Made by a program: the position numbers and the translations under genes. 62,115 nt of DNA from Gluconobacter roseus NBRC 3990 (GTDB taxonomy: Bacteria; Pseudomonadota; Alphaproteobacteria; Acetobacterales; Acetobacteraceae): contig NZ_BJLY01000006.1 in the NCBI RefSeq assembly GCF_006538885.1, positions 1 through 62,115 of the forward strand. The letters run 5' to 3'. Positions 16,565 through 24,819 of the stretch are shown in pieces (the stretch's first letter is position 1; each line of letters opens with the position of its first letter). The notes below the pieces were generated by a model that ran no database searches, had not been told where the DNA came from, and saw only the letters and a list, made by a program, of their open reading frames with translations.

Positions 16565-16875
16565 GAGGTGGGAGGGCTTCTGTTGCCCGGTGCCCTCCCG
16601 AACCGCGCTTATCGCTTATGCAGCGACAGCGAGCACCTCTGAGTTATCGTTGGCACTTGTAAGTTTAGCCCGATGACGGTGGTACAATGCCGGGCAAAAG
16701 GTAAGTCTTTACCATGCGTGTCGAGCCTGTTTCGTCCCCACAGACCCCTTTTGCGAGGGGTTGTTCATGGTGGAGACGCCGGGCACTGCCCCCGGGTCCA
16801 CAACACTTATTTCACTTACCGTTTATCGCCATAGCCGGGGACGAACCCCTTGCACTGCTGAACATAGGAGTGCGC
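16565..16875 (-). ncRNA. ssrA: permuted two-piece tmRNA (alpha type)
   Basis: Transfer-messenger RNA that rescues stalled ribosomes, encoded in the circularly permuted alphaproteobacterial order on the minus strand. The acceptor piece comes first and ends in ACCA at 16771-16768. Its CGTCTCC (16778-16772) pairs with GGGGACG at the start of the coding piece (16739-16733), giving a 7-base acceptor stem. Between them, about 28 bases (16767-16740) form a hairpin to be cut out. GGCTCGACA follows. The tag frame (16654-16616) reads ANDNSEVLAVAA then TAA, so the full tag is AANDNSEVLAVAA. A GGGAGGGC/GCCCTCCC hairpin (16570-16599) ends the gene. The 5' end is approximate. Confidence 0.93.
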
Positions 16876-16894
16876 GTGTCCCGTCGCAAGGGAA

Positions 16895-16935
16895 AAGCGG
16901 GCTGGAAAAAAAATAAGCCGCAGGAATCGTGTCAA
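16895..16935 (-). promoter_or_regulatory. possible tmRNA promoter
   Basis: On the minus strand TTGACA (16935-16930) is a perfect -35 element, followed 13-17 bases later by the T-rich TTATTTTTTTT. The -10 match is poor, so only the -35 is convincing. Confidence 0.35.
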
Positions 16936-16986
16936 CCGGATTCATGCGGATGACGCGCCGGGAAATCACATGCTAAAGCCGCCGCC

Positions 16987-17898
16987 ATGGCACTGACATC
17001 CGAACAACGCGCTGAGATCGAAGCGCAGCGCAGCGAACCCCAGCTGACCTCCCGTCCGACCGTGGCGGCGATGGAAAACCTGCTTTTCACACCTTTCGAG
17101 GTGCTGGATCATGGATTCCTGCGCGTTGTCGACTATATGGGCGACGATGGTGCGGTCGTGCAGGCGGCCCGGGTGTCCTATGGCCGCGGGACGAAGAAAG
17201 TGTCCGAAGATGCGGGGTTGATCCGCTATCTGATGCGTCACCGTCATTCGACACCGTTCGAGATGTGCGAGATCAAGTTCCATGTGAAGCTGCCCGTGTT
17301 CGTGGCGCGTCAGTGGATCCGTCATCGCATGGCGAGTGTGAACGAATATTCCGCGCGCTATTCCATTCTGGACCGGGAATTCTATCTGCCGGCGCTGGAT
17401 CAGGTTGCCGCACAGAGCAGTTCGAACCGGCAGGGGCGGAGTGAGGCGCTTGATCCTGAAACGGCGCATCAGGTTCTGGAGATCCTGCGTCGCGATGCCA
17501 GCCAGTGCTATGACGATTACGAAAGCCTTCTGAACCCGGAAGGAACAGGTCTGGCCCGCGAACTGGCGCGGATGAACCTGACACTGAACACCTATACCCA
17601 GTGGTACTGGAAGATCGATCTGCACAATCTGATGCACTTCCTTGCCCTGCGGGCCGATCCGCACGCGCAGTATGAAATCCGCGTCTATGCAGAGAAGATG
17701 ATCGAAATCCTCAAGGCTTGGGTTCCGGCCACGGCAACTGCTTTTGAAGAATATCGTCTCGGCGCCTTTACGCTGTCCGCCGGGATGCTGAAGGTGGTGC
17801 GTCGGCGTCTGGCCGGAGAGACCGTAACGCAGGAAAATTCCGGACTGACCAAACGCGAGTGGTCCGAGATGACGGCGGTTCTGGATGGCGCATCCTGA
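16987..17898 (+). CDS. thyX: flavin-dependent thymidylate synthase
   Basis: A 303-residue FAD-dependent enzyme converting dUMP to dTMP using methylenetetrahydrofolate and NADPH. The ThyX signature RHRxxSxNExSxR is intact ([13 protein letters not shown], residues 112-124). [13 protein letters not shown] (80-92) and the C-terminal region around HLMHFLALR support the family. Length is at the long end of normal. It diverges from the tmRNA gene, and the small membrane-protein gene downstream starts inside its last codons. Confidence 0.96.
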   Translation: MALTSEQRAEIEAQRSEPQLTSRPTVAAMENLLFTPFEVLDHGFLRVVDYMGDDGAVVQAARVSYGRGTKKVSEDAGLIRYLMRHRHSTPFEMCEIKFHVKLPVFVARQWIRHRMASVNEYSARYSILDREFYLPALDQVAAQSSSNRQGRSEALDPETAHQVLEILRRDASQCYDDYESLLNPEGTGLARELARMNLTLNTYTQWYWKIDLHNLMHFLALRADPHAQYEIRVYAEKMIEILKAWVPATATAFEEYRLGAFTLSAGMLKVVRRRLAGETVTQENSGLTKREWSEMTAVLDGAS

Positions 17899-18082
17899 AT
17901 CCGACCCTGGATCAGCCGGAAGTGACCTTGAGCGTCTGATGCTCAAGGCGCGGGAAGCACAGGCCGCCAATCCCATTGAAGATGAACCTGTAAAGTCACC
18001 GAGTTTATTGGTGTTGGGTGTCGTGGCGATTGTTCTTGTTCTGACGTCTCTTGCAATTCATTTTTTCTGGCCGGTCTCGTAA
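17885..18082 (+). CDS. small single-span membrane protein overlapping thyX
   Basis: A 65-residue protein whose ATG lies 14 bases before the end of thyX in another frame. It has a hydrophilic N-terminus ([30 protein letters not shown] split by no motif) and a C-terminal hydrophobic helix at about 41-60 ([20 protein letters not shown]). The topology suggests a tail-anchored inner-membrane protein. Overlap with thyX and a terminator right after it make a two-gene operon. Function unknown. Confidence 0.6.
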   Translation: MAHPESDPGSAGSDLERLMLKAREAQAANPIEDEPVKSPSLLVLGVVAIVLVLTSLAIHFFWPVS

Positions 18083-18593
18083 AATATTCAGTTCTGTAAA
18101 CGATAGGTAAAGGCAGGATTTCCTGTCTTTATTTATTTATCCAGCCGTTGTGAGAGATTCAGAGCGATTCCGTGTGAATTTCGTCACATCTGCCTCAGAA
18201 CTTTTTACGAACAGAGTTATCCACAGGGTTGCATTGCCCGCGCGGCATCGCCCGATTCGCATGAGCGATGGCTTCTGGTGGTCTAACTGGATGATTTAAT
18301 TGGGAAAAATTGGCAGAACGTGTTGGCGCTTTTGCTGATTGTGCTGCAAGGGTGTCAAGAAATTTCTTGGAATACCCACATTCCACCGTCTCCGGATGCA
18401 ATACTTGTGCATTACTGATCCCGGAGGGCCTTTTCACCCGCAGAGGGCAGACATTTTTGGAAGATTTTGCGTGCAAGCCCCGGTTTGAGCAGCATTTTCC
18501 CCATCCTTCCTCAAAAGCGCTGATATGTGCCGAACGGATGGGAAAGAAAATCTGCGCCTGATAGTCAGGGCCATGATGTTTTCTGGAAAAAGC
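18083..18593. other. gene-free, AT-richer intergenic region
   Basis: About 510 bases with a terminator at its left end, the tRNA-Thr gene at its right, and one perfect DnaA box consensus TTATCCACA at 18217-18225. Composition is visibly richer in A+T than the flanks. Short open frames exist on both strands, but none has a ribosome site or protein-like composition. No gene is supported. Confidence 0.55.
18111..18136 (+). terminator. intrinsic terminator of the thyX operon
   Basis: Stem AGGCAGG (18111-18117) with CCTGTCT (18122-18128), one G-T pair, loop ATTT, followed by TTATTTATTT. It lies 28 bases past the small membrane-protein gene. Confidence 0.7.
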
Positions 18594-18668
18594 TGGTGCC
18601 GGGTGAGGGATTTGAACCCCCGGCCTTCGGTTTACAAAACCGCTGCACTACCACTGTGCTAACCCGGC
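18594..18668 (-). tRNA. tRNA-Thr (anticodon TGT)
   Basis: Cloverleaf on the minus strand: acceptor GCCGGGT/ACCCGGC, anticodon loop TTTGTAA giving TGT, T-arm GGGGG-TTCAAAT-CCCTC, and CCA encoded in the gene. The outermost anticodon-stem pair is a G-A mismatch. It reads ACA codons. Confidence 0.93.
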
Positions 18669-18746
18669 ATCAGCAGTGCGGCTTTTTCCATGCCGGGGCC
18701 TGTCAGGTCAAGATGCCGAGAACGATTCTCTGCCTTGCGCAGGATT

Positions 18747-18902
18747 TTAGTGAGGTATGGGCGTAGTCAGATCTGCCGGTGGCGGAAGATGCTGCGAATC
18801 CTGCGTAAAGCCGTAACCGTCTTCAGAAAGGCCGCGATGCGTGACGGTGTGGGCGCAGCCTGCCAGTGTCAGGCAGGCGCCAATAAAGAGAATGCGGATC
18901 AT
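18747..18902 (-). CDS. small lipoprotein overlapping the Mrp ATPase gene
   Basis: A 51-residue predicted lipoprotein. The start overlaps the stop of the ATPase gene (ATGA), which argues strongly for translation. The signal MIRILFIGACLTLAGC has a textbook lipobox (LAGC, Cys16). The remaining 35 residues are polar and Pro-rich (QHLPPPADLTTPIPH). It is below usual gene-calling size. No family recognised; it is probably anchored in the outer membrane. Confidence 0.65.
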   Translation of the reverse strand: MIRILFIGACLTLAGCAHTVTHRGLSEDGYGFTQDSQHLPPPADLTTPIPH

Positions 18903-20095
18903 GACGGCTCTTTCGGGCTGTGTTCGGAAGACAGAGAGCGTGCGACGGCCTGTGCAAACCTCGTATAGGCATGGGCGGCTTCGCTGTCCGGGGCGGAGAG
19001 GATGATGGGGGTGCCTTCATCCCCGCTGGCACGGATATCGGCCAGCAGCGGGATTTCCGCCAGGAAGGGGACACCCATCTTTTCCGCTTCGGCCTTGGCT
19101 CCGCCATGGCCGAACAGTTCCGTGCGGTGGTTGCAGTTGGGGCAACAGAAATAGGACATGTTCTCGACAACGCCGAGGATCGGGGTCTCCATCCGCTCGA
19201 ACATGGCCACGCCCCGCCGTGCATCCAGTAATGCGATATCCTGAGGGGTGGAGACGATGACCGCGCCACCGGCCGCCAGCTTGGGGCCGAGCTTCTGGGC
19301 CAGCGTCAGCTGGGCATCTCCGGTGCCAGGCGGCATGTCGATCACGAGTACGTCGAGTTCGCCCCACTCGACTTCACCCAGAAACTGCGTCAGCGCCCCC
19401 ATGACCATGGGACCACGCCAGATCATGGCCTGGTTCTCGTCCACCAGATAACCTATGGACATGCTTTTCAGGCCCCAGGCTTCGATCGGCAGGATCGTGC
19501 CATCCACAACCTCGGGGCGTGTGTTGCGTCCCAGCATCCGGGGCAGGGACGGGCCGTAGATATCCGCATCCAGAAGCCCGGTTTTCAGACCTTCTCTTGC
19601 GAGACCGACCGCCAGATTGACGGCCGTGGTGGACTTGCCGACACCGCCCTTGCCCGATGCCACGGCAATGACAGCTTTAACACCGGGCAGCAGTGTCTCA
19701 GGCGCGTGTCTGCTGGCCGCATTGCGGCGTTTGTCGCCCAGATTGAAAGGACGGTGCCCCCCGCCCTGAGATGGCGCGTTGGCTGCGGCTGGCGTGGCGG
19801 GACGGTGGGACGTGAAGGACAGGGTAGCGCCCGTGATGCCCGGCAGGCTCGCAATGGCGGCTTCGACGCGCGGACGCAGGGGCTCCACGCGCGAAGCGTT
19901 GTCGCGTGACGTCGCCAGAGAGACATGCGCATGACCGTTGCGAACCGACACACTCTCCAATGCCGCGAAAGACAGGACGTTCGAGCCCTGACCGTCCTGC
20001 TCGGATTTCAGGATGTCGGTAATGCGGGTTTCGGCACTGGAGGAGGCCTCTGCAGGGCCGGGCGGCATGTCATTCGGGGGCGTGGTGTCAGTCAT
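18899..20095 (-). CDS. apbC: Mrp/ApbC iron-sulfur cluster carrier ATPase
   Basis: A 398-residue P-loop ATPase of the Mrp/NBP35 family, thought to carry Fe-S clusters to apoproteins in the cytoplasm. An N-terminal MIP18-like (DUF59) domain spans about 20-100. The deviant Walker A GKGGVGKST lies at about 149-157. DMPPGTGD near 265 and the cluster-binding CxxC (CPNC, about 330) are all present. Length is normal. It diverges from the HtrA protease gene; a 51-codon lipoprotein gene overlaps its stop. Confidence 0.93.
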   Translation of the reverse strand: MTDTTPPNDMPPGPAEASSSAETRITDILKSEQDGQGSNVLSFAALESVSVRNGHAHVSLATSRDNASRVEPLRPRVEAAIASLPGITGATLSFTSHRPATPAAANAPSQGGGHRPFNLGDKRRNAASRHAPETLLPGVKAVIAVASGKGGVGKSTTAVNLAVGLAREGLKTGLLDADIYGPSLPRMLGRNTRPEVVDGTILPIEAWGLKSMSIGYLVDENQAMIWRGPMVMGALTQFLGEVEWGELDVLVIDMPPGTGDAQLTLAQKLGPKLAAGGAVIVSTPQDIALLDARRGVAMFERMETPILGVVENMSYFCCPNCNHRTELFGHGGAKAEAEKMGVPFLAEIPLLADIRASGDEGTPIILSAPDSEAAHAYTRFAQAVARSLSSEHSPKEPS

Positions 20096-20220
20096 GCCGG
20101 GTTCTCATCAGGGAAAATGTCATGTCGGAAAGGACTCTGATCCTAGCATGGCCGGCCCGAAAACGCATCCTGAACGGCGGGATGGTGACGAAGGGCCACG
20201 TTCTGCGTTAGCGTGCGGGT

Positions 20221-21807
20221 ATGAAAAACCTGTTCGTCCGTTCCAGCGCCCGTCGCACGGCCTGTCTTGCTGTTTCCGGTCTGGCTGTCACCCTGGCAGC
20301 GGGATGGGGTGTGAGTACCGTCCCGGCCTTTGCACAGGCTGTACCGCCTGTTTCGAGCCAGCCATCTTCGGTGCCGACGCCTACGCCACGCTCGGTGCCG
20401 TCGAGCTTTGCGGATCTGGCGAACAGGCTGCTGCCGTCCGTGGTCAATGTCTCCACTTCGGCCGTGCTCAAGCCTGCGAAAAATGACGACAAGGGGCCCG
20501 ATTCCAGTAATCCGGATGGCCCACAGGTGCCACCGTTCCAGCCGGGTTCACCGCTGGAAAAGTTTTTCCATGATTATCTGAAGCACAAACCCACGCCAAA
20601 CCAGCCGCCGCGCCGTCAGCAGGCTCTGGGTTCGGGCTTCATTATTGATGCGTCCGGCATCATCGTGACGAATAACCACGTGATCGAAGACGCGGACCAG
20701 GTCAGCGTCACGCTGCAGGACGGAACGGAAATGCCGGCGCGGATCGTGGGCCGGGACAGCCAGGTTGATCTGGCCGTGCTGGAGGTCAAGCCGAAACATC
20801 CACTTCCAACGGTCCCGCTTGGACGGAGCGACAAGGCACGGATCGGGGACTGGGTTCTGGCGATCGGTAATCCGTTCGGGCTGAACGGGACCGTGACGGC
20901 GGGCATCATTTCCTCGCGCGGACGCAATGTCGAACACGGTCTGTATGACGATTACATCCAGACAGATGCTGCCATCAATCGCGGTAACTCGGGTGGCCCG
21001 CTTTTCAACCTGTCTGGCGAAGTTATCGGCATCAACACGCTTATTTATGGCGGCGCGGGCGGCGATTCCATCGGCATCGGATTTGCCATTCCGGCCGATG
21101 ATGCGCGCGGGATCATCGACCAGCTTCGGCGCACGGGACATGTCTCCCGCGGCTGGATGGGGCTGAAGTTCCAGGACGTAACGAATGACATCGCCGAGAC
21201 GCTCGATTTCCATAAGGCGGACGGTTCCAACGGCAAGGGCACCCTGATTTCAGAAATCGATCCTAAAGGCCCTGCCGCGAAGGCGGGACTTGAGGTCGGC
21301 GACATCATCACCCGTGTCGGCGATCAGGATGTGACCGGCCAGACAATGCCACGCATCATCGCATCCATCCTGCCGGGAGCGCAGGCGCAGCTGACGGTGT
21401 GGCACAAGGGTGCGCTCAAGACGCTGCCCATCACGCTGGGCCAGTCCCCCACGGCGCCGGACATGCCTCCTTCAGACACGCACCAGCCGGAGCACCGCCA
21501 TGCAGCACTGGGCGAGCTTGGGGTAACGGTCAGTTCGATCGACGCCGATGCGCGGACGCAATATGCCCTGACCGACGATCAGCGCGGTGTTCTCGTCTCG
21601 CGTGTCGAGGCCGGAAGCCCCGCTGCATCACGCGGGATCGCGGAAGGGAACGTGATCACGCAGGTCGGGCAGGACCAGATCAACACGCCGGACGATTTCG
21701 CCAAGGCCGTGCAGCGCCTGCATGATCGCAAGAAAACGGAAGTTCTGCTGCTGGTTCAGGATGATGACGGGTTGCGCTGGGTGCCGGTGCCCTTCCTTGG
21801 GAACTGA
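20221..21807 (+). CDS. HtrA/Deg family periplasmic serine protease
   Basis: A 528-residue periplasmic protease/chaperone that degrades misfolded envelope proteins. The signal peptide ends at about residue 39 (AFAQA). The trypsin-like domain has the catalytic triad His153 (TNNHVIED), Asp183 (DSQVDLAV) and Ser257 (GNSGGPL). Two PDZ domains follow, about 295-400 and 430-520. A Pro-rich linker of about 90 residues precedes the protease domain. Do-type length and two PDZ domains fit DegP/DegQ/MucD; which one is not resolvable. A FUSC-like gene follows 27 bases later. Confidence 0.94.
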   Translation: MKNLFVRSSARRTACLAVSGLAVTLAAGWGVSTVPAFAQAVPPVSSQPSSVPTPTPRSVPSSFADLANRLLPSVVNVSTSAVLKPAKNDDKGPDSSNPDGPQVPPFQPGSPLEKFFHDYLKHKPTPNQPPRRQQALGSGFIIDASGIIVTNNHVIEDADQVSVTLQDGTEMPARIVGRDSQVDLAVLEVKPKHPLPTVPLGRSDKARIGDWVLAIGNPFGLNGTVTAGIISSRGRNVEHGLYDDYIQTDAAINRGNSGGPLFNLSGEVIGINTLIYGGAGGDSIGIGFAIPADDARGIIDQLRRTGHVSRGWMGLKFQDVTNDIAETLDFHKADGSNGKGTLISEIDPKGPAAKAGLEVGDIITRVGDQDVTGQTMPRIIASILPGAQAQLTVWHKGALKTLPITLGQSPTAPDMPPSDTHQPEHRHAALGELGVTVSSIDADARTQYALTDDQRGVLVSRVEAGSPAASRGIAEGNVITQVGQDQINTPDDFAKAVQRLHDRKKTEVLLLVQDDDGLRWVPVPFLGN

Positions 21808-21834
21808 CGTCGCGTCCTTGCGCTGAAACCTGCC

Positions 21835-22902
21835 ATGAACTTTCTGACACGTCTGAGCCGGAAGTGGCTGTCCGTGCCGCCCCGAAACAGCAGATGGCGC
21901 GAAGTGATGCGCCCCGCGACACGCCAGACCATCCGCGTTCTGGTGTCGGTGGTGGTGGCGTGGATCGTCGGTTCCCTCATGCATCTGCAGGAAACGATCT
22001 GGGTGCTGGTGACAGCCCTGATCGTCACGCAGTCCAGCATCAGCCAGACCATGACAACGGCGCGGGACCAGATCAGCGGTACGCTGATCGGCGCGCTGGC
22101 AGGCGTATGCGCCGTTGTGCTGGAAATCACGACGGGCCTGCGCTGGGTTCCGTTCTGGCTCATGCTGGCACCGCTGGTTTTCCTCACAGCCATTCAGCCG
22201 ACGCTGCGTTTTGCGTGCATCACGCTGATGATCGTGTATCTGTTTCCCAGCCAGGGCAGTCCGTTTCTGCCCATGATTACGCGGCTCCTGGCCATCGTGG
22301 TCGGTGTGGCGGTTTCGATCGTGGTGTCGTTCTTCATCCTGCATAGCAGTGCGCGTAAACAGGCTTTTCATACCGCTGCGCGACTGCTGCGGCGCATGGA
22401 CCAGCTTCTCAAAAGCGCGCTTGACCAGGACACCGGGTGGGCGGCGATCGAACGCCAGAACGATGATTGCGTGGCGCTGCTGACCGAGCTTGAAGACGCC
22501 GTGACCGAAGCCCGGCGTGAGCGTCTGAAAGAACTGGAAAAGCGCGACCCGGTTCTGGCCGCCTTGCCACGGCTCATGCGGCGCCTGCTGAATGACACGA
22601 TGCTGGTGGCACGCGCCATCGCAACGGGACGTGCGGCTGGAAATACGGGCTTGCTGCCGCTCTATAAAGGGCTGAGCCATGCCCTTCGTGCGCTGGCACA
22701 TAGTTGTGAAGAGCAGTTGCGCACGAAGCAGAACCAGCATGAACGGAAATCGGAAGACGAAGAGATCCTGGACCTTCTGCCTCGTCTGGAAGAGCAGACC
22801 CGGCCGGAAATGCGCTTTGTAATGTCCTTGTTCCGCGAGGATCTGGGGCGGGCCGTAGGCGTCATCATGCGTGAGGATGCCAGCGCTGTAAAAGGGCTTT
22901 GA
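21835..22902 (+). CDS. FUSC/aromatic-acid-exporter-like membrane protein
   Basis: A 355-residue protein with a membrane half (about 28-180, five or six hydrophobic segments; RQTIRVLVSVVVAWIVGSL at the start) and a cytoplasmic helical half (about 185-355) rich in Arg, Glu and Leu. This half-FUSC architecture occurs in aromatic acid exporter and fusaric-acid-resistance-like families. Transport of small aromatic acids is inference. It follows the HtrA gene by 27 bases and is probably co-transcribed. Confidence 0.75.
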   Translation: MNFLTRLSRKWLSVPPRNSRWREVMRPATRQTIRVLVSVVVAWIVGSLMHLQETIWVLVTALIVTQSSISQTMTTARDQISGTLIGALAGVCAVVLEITTGLRWVPFWLMLAPLVFLTAIQPTLRFACITLMIVYLFPSQGSPFLPMITRLLAIVVGVAVSIVVSFFILHSSARKQAFHTAARLLRRMDQLLKSALDQDTGWAAIERQNDDCVALLTELEDAVTEARRERLKELEKRDPVLAALPRLMRRLLNDTMLVARAIATGRAAGNTGLLPLYKGLSHALRALAHSCEEQLRTKQNQHERKSEDEEILDLLPRLEEQTRPEMRFVMSLFREDLGRAVGVIMREDASAVKGL

Positions 22903-23087
22903 CACGACCGTTCCAAGGCCATCATCAGGGGCGCGGACAGGTCGCTGTTGAAACCGTCATTCGCCTTTTACGTTGTTCCGGGGCTATGATGGCACATGCC
23001 CGGCCTTGTCGGTCCCCGTCAGAGACCGGCCCGAAACCACGGAGAATTCCATGATTACGCGCGAAACCCTCAACTCTCTTCCTTCCA

Positions 23088-24509
23088 ATGTCCAGACTCC
23101 CCCCCTATGACATCGACGGGATCAAGCCGGGGATCGTGCATTTCGGTGTGGGCAACTTTTTCCGGGCGCATGAAGCATTCTATGTCGAGCAGATCCTTGA
23201 GCATGCGCCGGACTGGGCGATCGTTGGTGTCGGCCTGACAGGTAGTGACCGCTCGAAGAAAAAGGCCGAGGAATTCAAGGCGCAGGACTGCCTGTATTCC
23301 CTGACCGAGACAGCACCGTCCGGTAAGAGCACGGTGCGCGTCATGGGGGCGCTGCGCGACTACTTGCTGGCTCCGGCTGATCCGGAGGCCGTGCTGAAGC
23401 ATCTGGCCGATCCGGCCATCCGCATCGTTTCCATGACGATTACGGAAGGCGGCTACAACATCAACGAGACGACCGGCGCGTTTGATCTGGAAAATGCGGC
23501 AGTAAAGGCCGACCTTCAGAACCCGGAAAAGCCTTCCACTGTTTTCGGTTACGTCGTCGAGGCTCTGCGTCGCCGCCGGGATGCCGGTGGCAAGGCGTTT
23601 ACGGTCATGTCCTGCGACAACCTGCGCCATAACGGCAATGTCGCCCGCAAGGCTTTCCTGGGCTACGCGAAGGCCCGCGATCCGGAACTGGCGAAATGGA
23701 TCGAGGAAAACGCGACCTTCCCGAATGGGATGGTTGATCGCATCACGCCGACTGTCTCTCCTGAAATTGCGAAGAAACTGAACGCAGCCAGCGGGCTGGA
23801 CGATGATCTGCCGCTGGTGGCCGAGGATTTCCATCAATGGGTGCTGGAAGACCAGTTCGCCAATGGACGCCCGCCGCTGGAAAAGGCTGGCGTGCAACTT
23901 GTGGACGACGTGACGGACTGGGAGCACGTGAAGATCCGGATGCTCAATGCCGGACACATCACGCTCTGCTTCCCGGGTATTCTGGTCGGTTACGAGAACG
24001 TGGATGAAGCGATCGAGGATAAGGACCTGCTGGGGAATCTGAAAAACTACCTCAACAAGGACGTTATCCCGACGCTGAAAGCCCCGCCGGGCATGACGCT
24101 TGAGGGTTACCGGGACAGCGTCATCAGCCGCTTTTCCAACAAGGCGATGTCCGATCAGACTCTGCGGATTGCTAGCGACGGCTGCTCCAAGGTTCAGGTG
24201 TTCTGGACGGAAACCGTACGCCGGGCGATCGAAGGCAAGCGGGACCTGTCCCGGATTGCATTCGGAATTGCGTCCTATCTGGAAATGCTCCGGGGCCGCA
24301 ATGAGAAGGGCGAAACCTATGAGTCGTCCGAGCCGACCTATGGCGAGGCCGAGAAGAAGCTGGCCAAGGCTGACGACTTTGAAAGCGCGCTGAAGCTGCC
24401 GGCATTTGATGGCTGGCGCGATCTGGATACATCGGAGCTGGACCAGAAGGTCATCGCACTGCGCAAGGTGATCCGTGAGAAGGGTGTGAAGGCCGCCATT
24501 CCGGCCTGA
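23088..24509 (+). CDS. mannitol 2-dehydrogenase, N-terminus split by a frameshift
   Basis: Polyol dehydrogenase of the long-chain mannitol dehydrogenase family, interconverting fructose and mannitol with NAD(P)H in the cytoplasm. The Rossmann segment GIVHFGVGNFFRAH and the catalytic region KIRMLNAGH are intact. The expected protein begins MITRETLNSLPSNV at 23051, with a GGAGA ribosome site. A run of seven C (23099-23105) shifts that frame into a TGA at 23108. With six C the gene would encode 485 residues, the length I recall for Gluconobacter mannitol dehydrogenase. As it stands, 473 residues can be read from an internal ATG at 23088 that lacks a good ribosome site. A sequencing error, phase variation or true damage are all possible. 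Confidence 0.85.
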   Translation: MSRLPPYDIDGIKPGIVHFGVGNFFRAHEAFYVEQILEHAPDWAIVGVGLTGSDRSKKKAEEFKAQDCLYSLTETAPSGKSTVRVMGALRDYLLAPADPEAVLKHLADPAIRIVSMTITEGGYNINETTGAFDLENAAVKADLQNPEKPSTVFGYVVEALRRRRDAGGKAFTVMSCDNLRHNGNVARKAFLGYAKARDPELAKWIEENATFPNGMVDRITPTVSPEIAKKLNAASGLDDDLPLVAEDFHQWVLEDQFANGRPPLEKAGVQLVDDVTDWEHVKIRMLNAGHITLCFPGILVGYENVDEAIEDKDLLGNLKNYLNKDVIPTLKAPPGMTLEGYRDSVISRFSNKAMSDQTLRIASDGCSKVQVFWTETVRRAIEGKRDLSRIAFGIASYLEMLRGRNEKGETYESSEPTYGEAEKKLAKADDFESALKLPAFDGWRDLDTSELDQKVIALRKVIREKGVKAAIPA

Positions 24510-24528
24510 TCACACTTTACCGGCACAT

Positions 24529-24570
24529 AAAAAAACACCGCGTCCTGTGAGGGGCGCGGTGTTTTTTTAT
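24529..24570 (+). terminator. strong terminator after mannitol dehydrogenase
   Basis: AAAAAACACCGCG pairs with CGCGGTGTTTTTTT across a short loop. The symmetrical A and T runs let it work in both directions, serving the convergent DUF3309 gene too. Confidence 0.88.
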
Positions 24571-24592
24571 GAAAACATCTGTGGGTGGTGGC

Positions 24593-24745
24593 TCAGATCT
24601 GTCCCATCAGGACAAGGATCACGACGATGACCACAATCAGGCCAAGGCCGCCGGACGGGTAGTAGCCCCAGTTTGAACTGTACGGCCAGGACGGCAGCGC
24701 ACCGATCAGCAGGAGGATCAGGATCACAAGAAGAATCAGTCCCAT
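24593..24745 (-). CDS. DUF3309 small membrane protein
   Basis: A 50-residue protein with two hydrophobic segments (2-16 and 34-49) around a central PSWPYSSNWGYYPSGG. This matches the DUF3309 family, small inner-membrane proteins widespread in proteobacteria and of unknown role. An earlier ATG six bases upstream is in another frame. It ends next to a bidirectional terminator. Confidence 0.8.
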   Translation of the reverse strand: MGLILLVILILLLIGALPSWPYSSNWGYYPSGGLGLIVVIVVILVLMGQI

Positions 24746-24819
24746 GGCATATCTCTCTTGCCGGTTGAGACTGTTCTACGCTTCCGGATGTCAGAAAGTT
24801 TCCGCAGGACTGTGTGAGG

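Noticed and set aside
16714-16953. Plus-strand open frame of 79 codons over the tmRNA
   Set aside because: It is antisense to the tmRNA acceptor piece and its intervening hairpin; the RNA explains the sequence conservation.
18195-18561. Short open frames on both strands between thyX operon and tRNA-Thr
   Set aside because: No ribosome site, no recognisable motif, and biased amino-acid content; the region is better described as intergenic.
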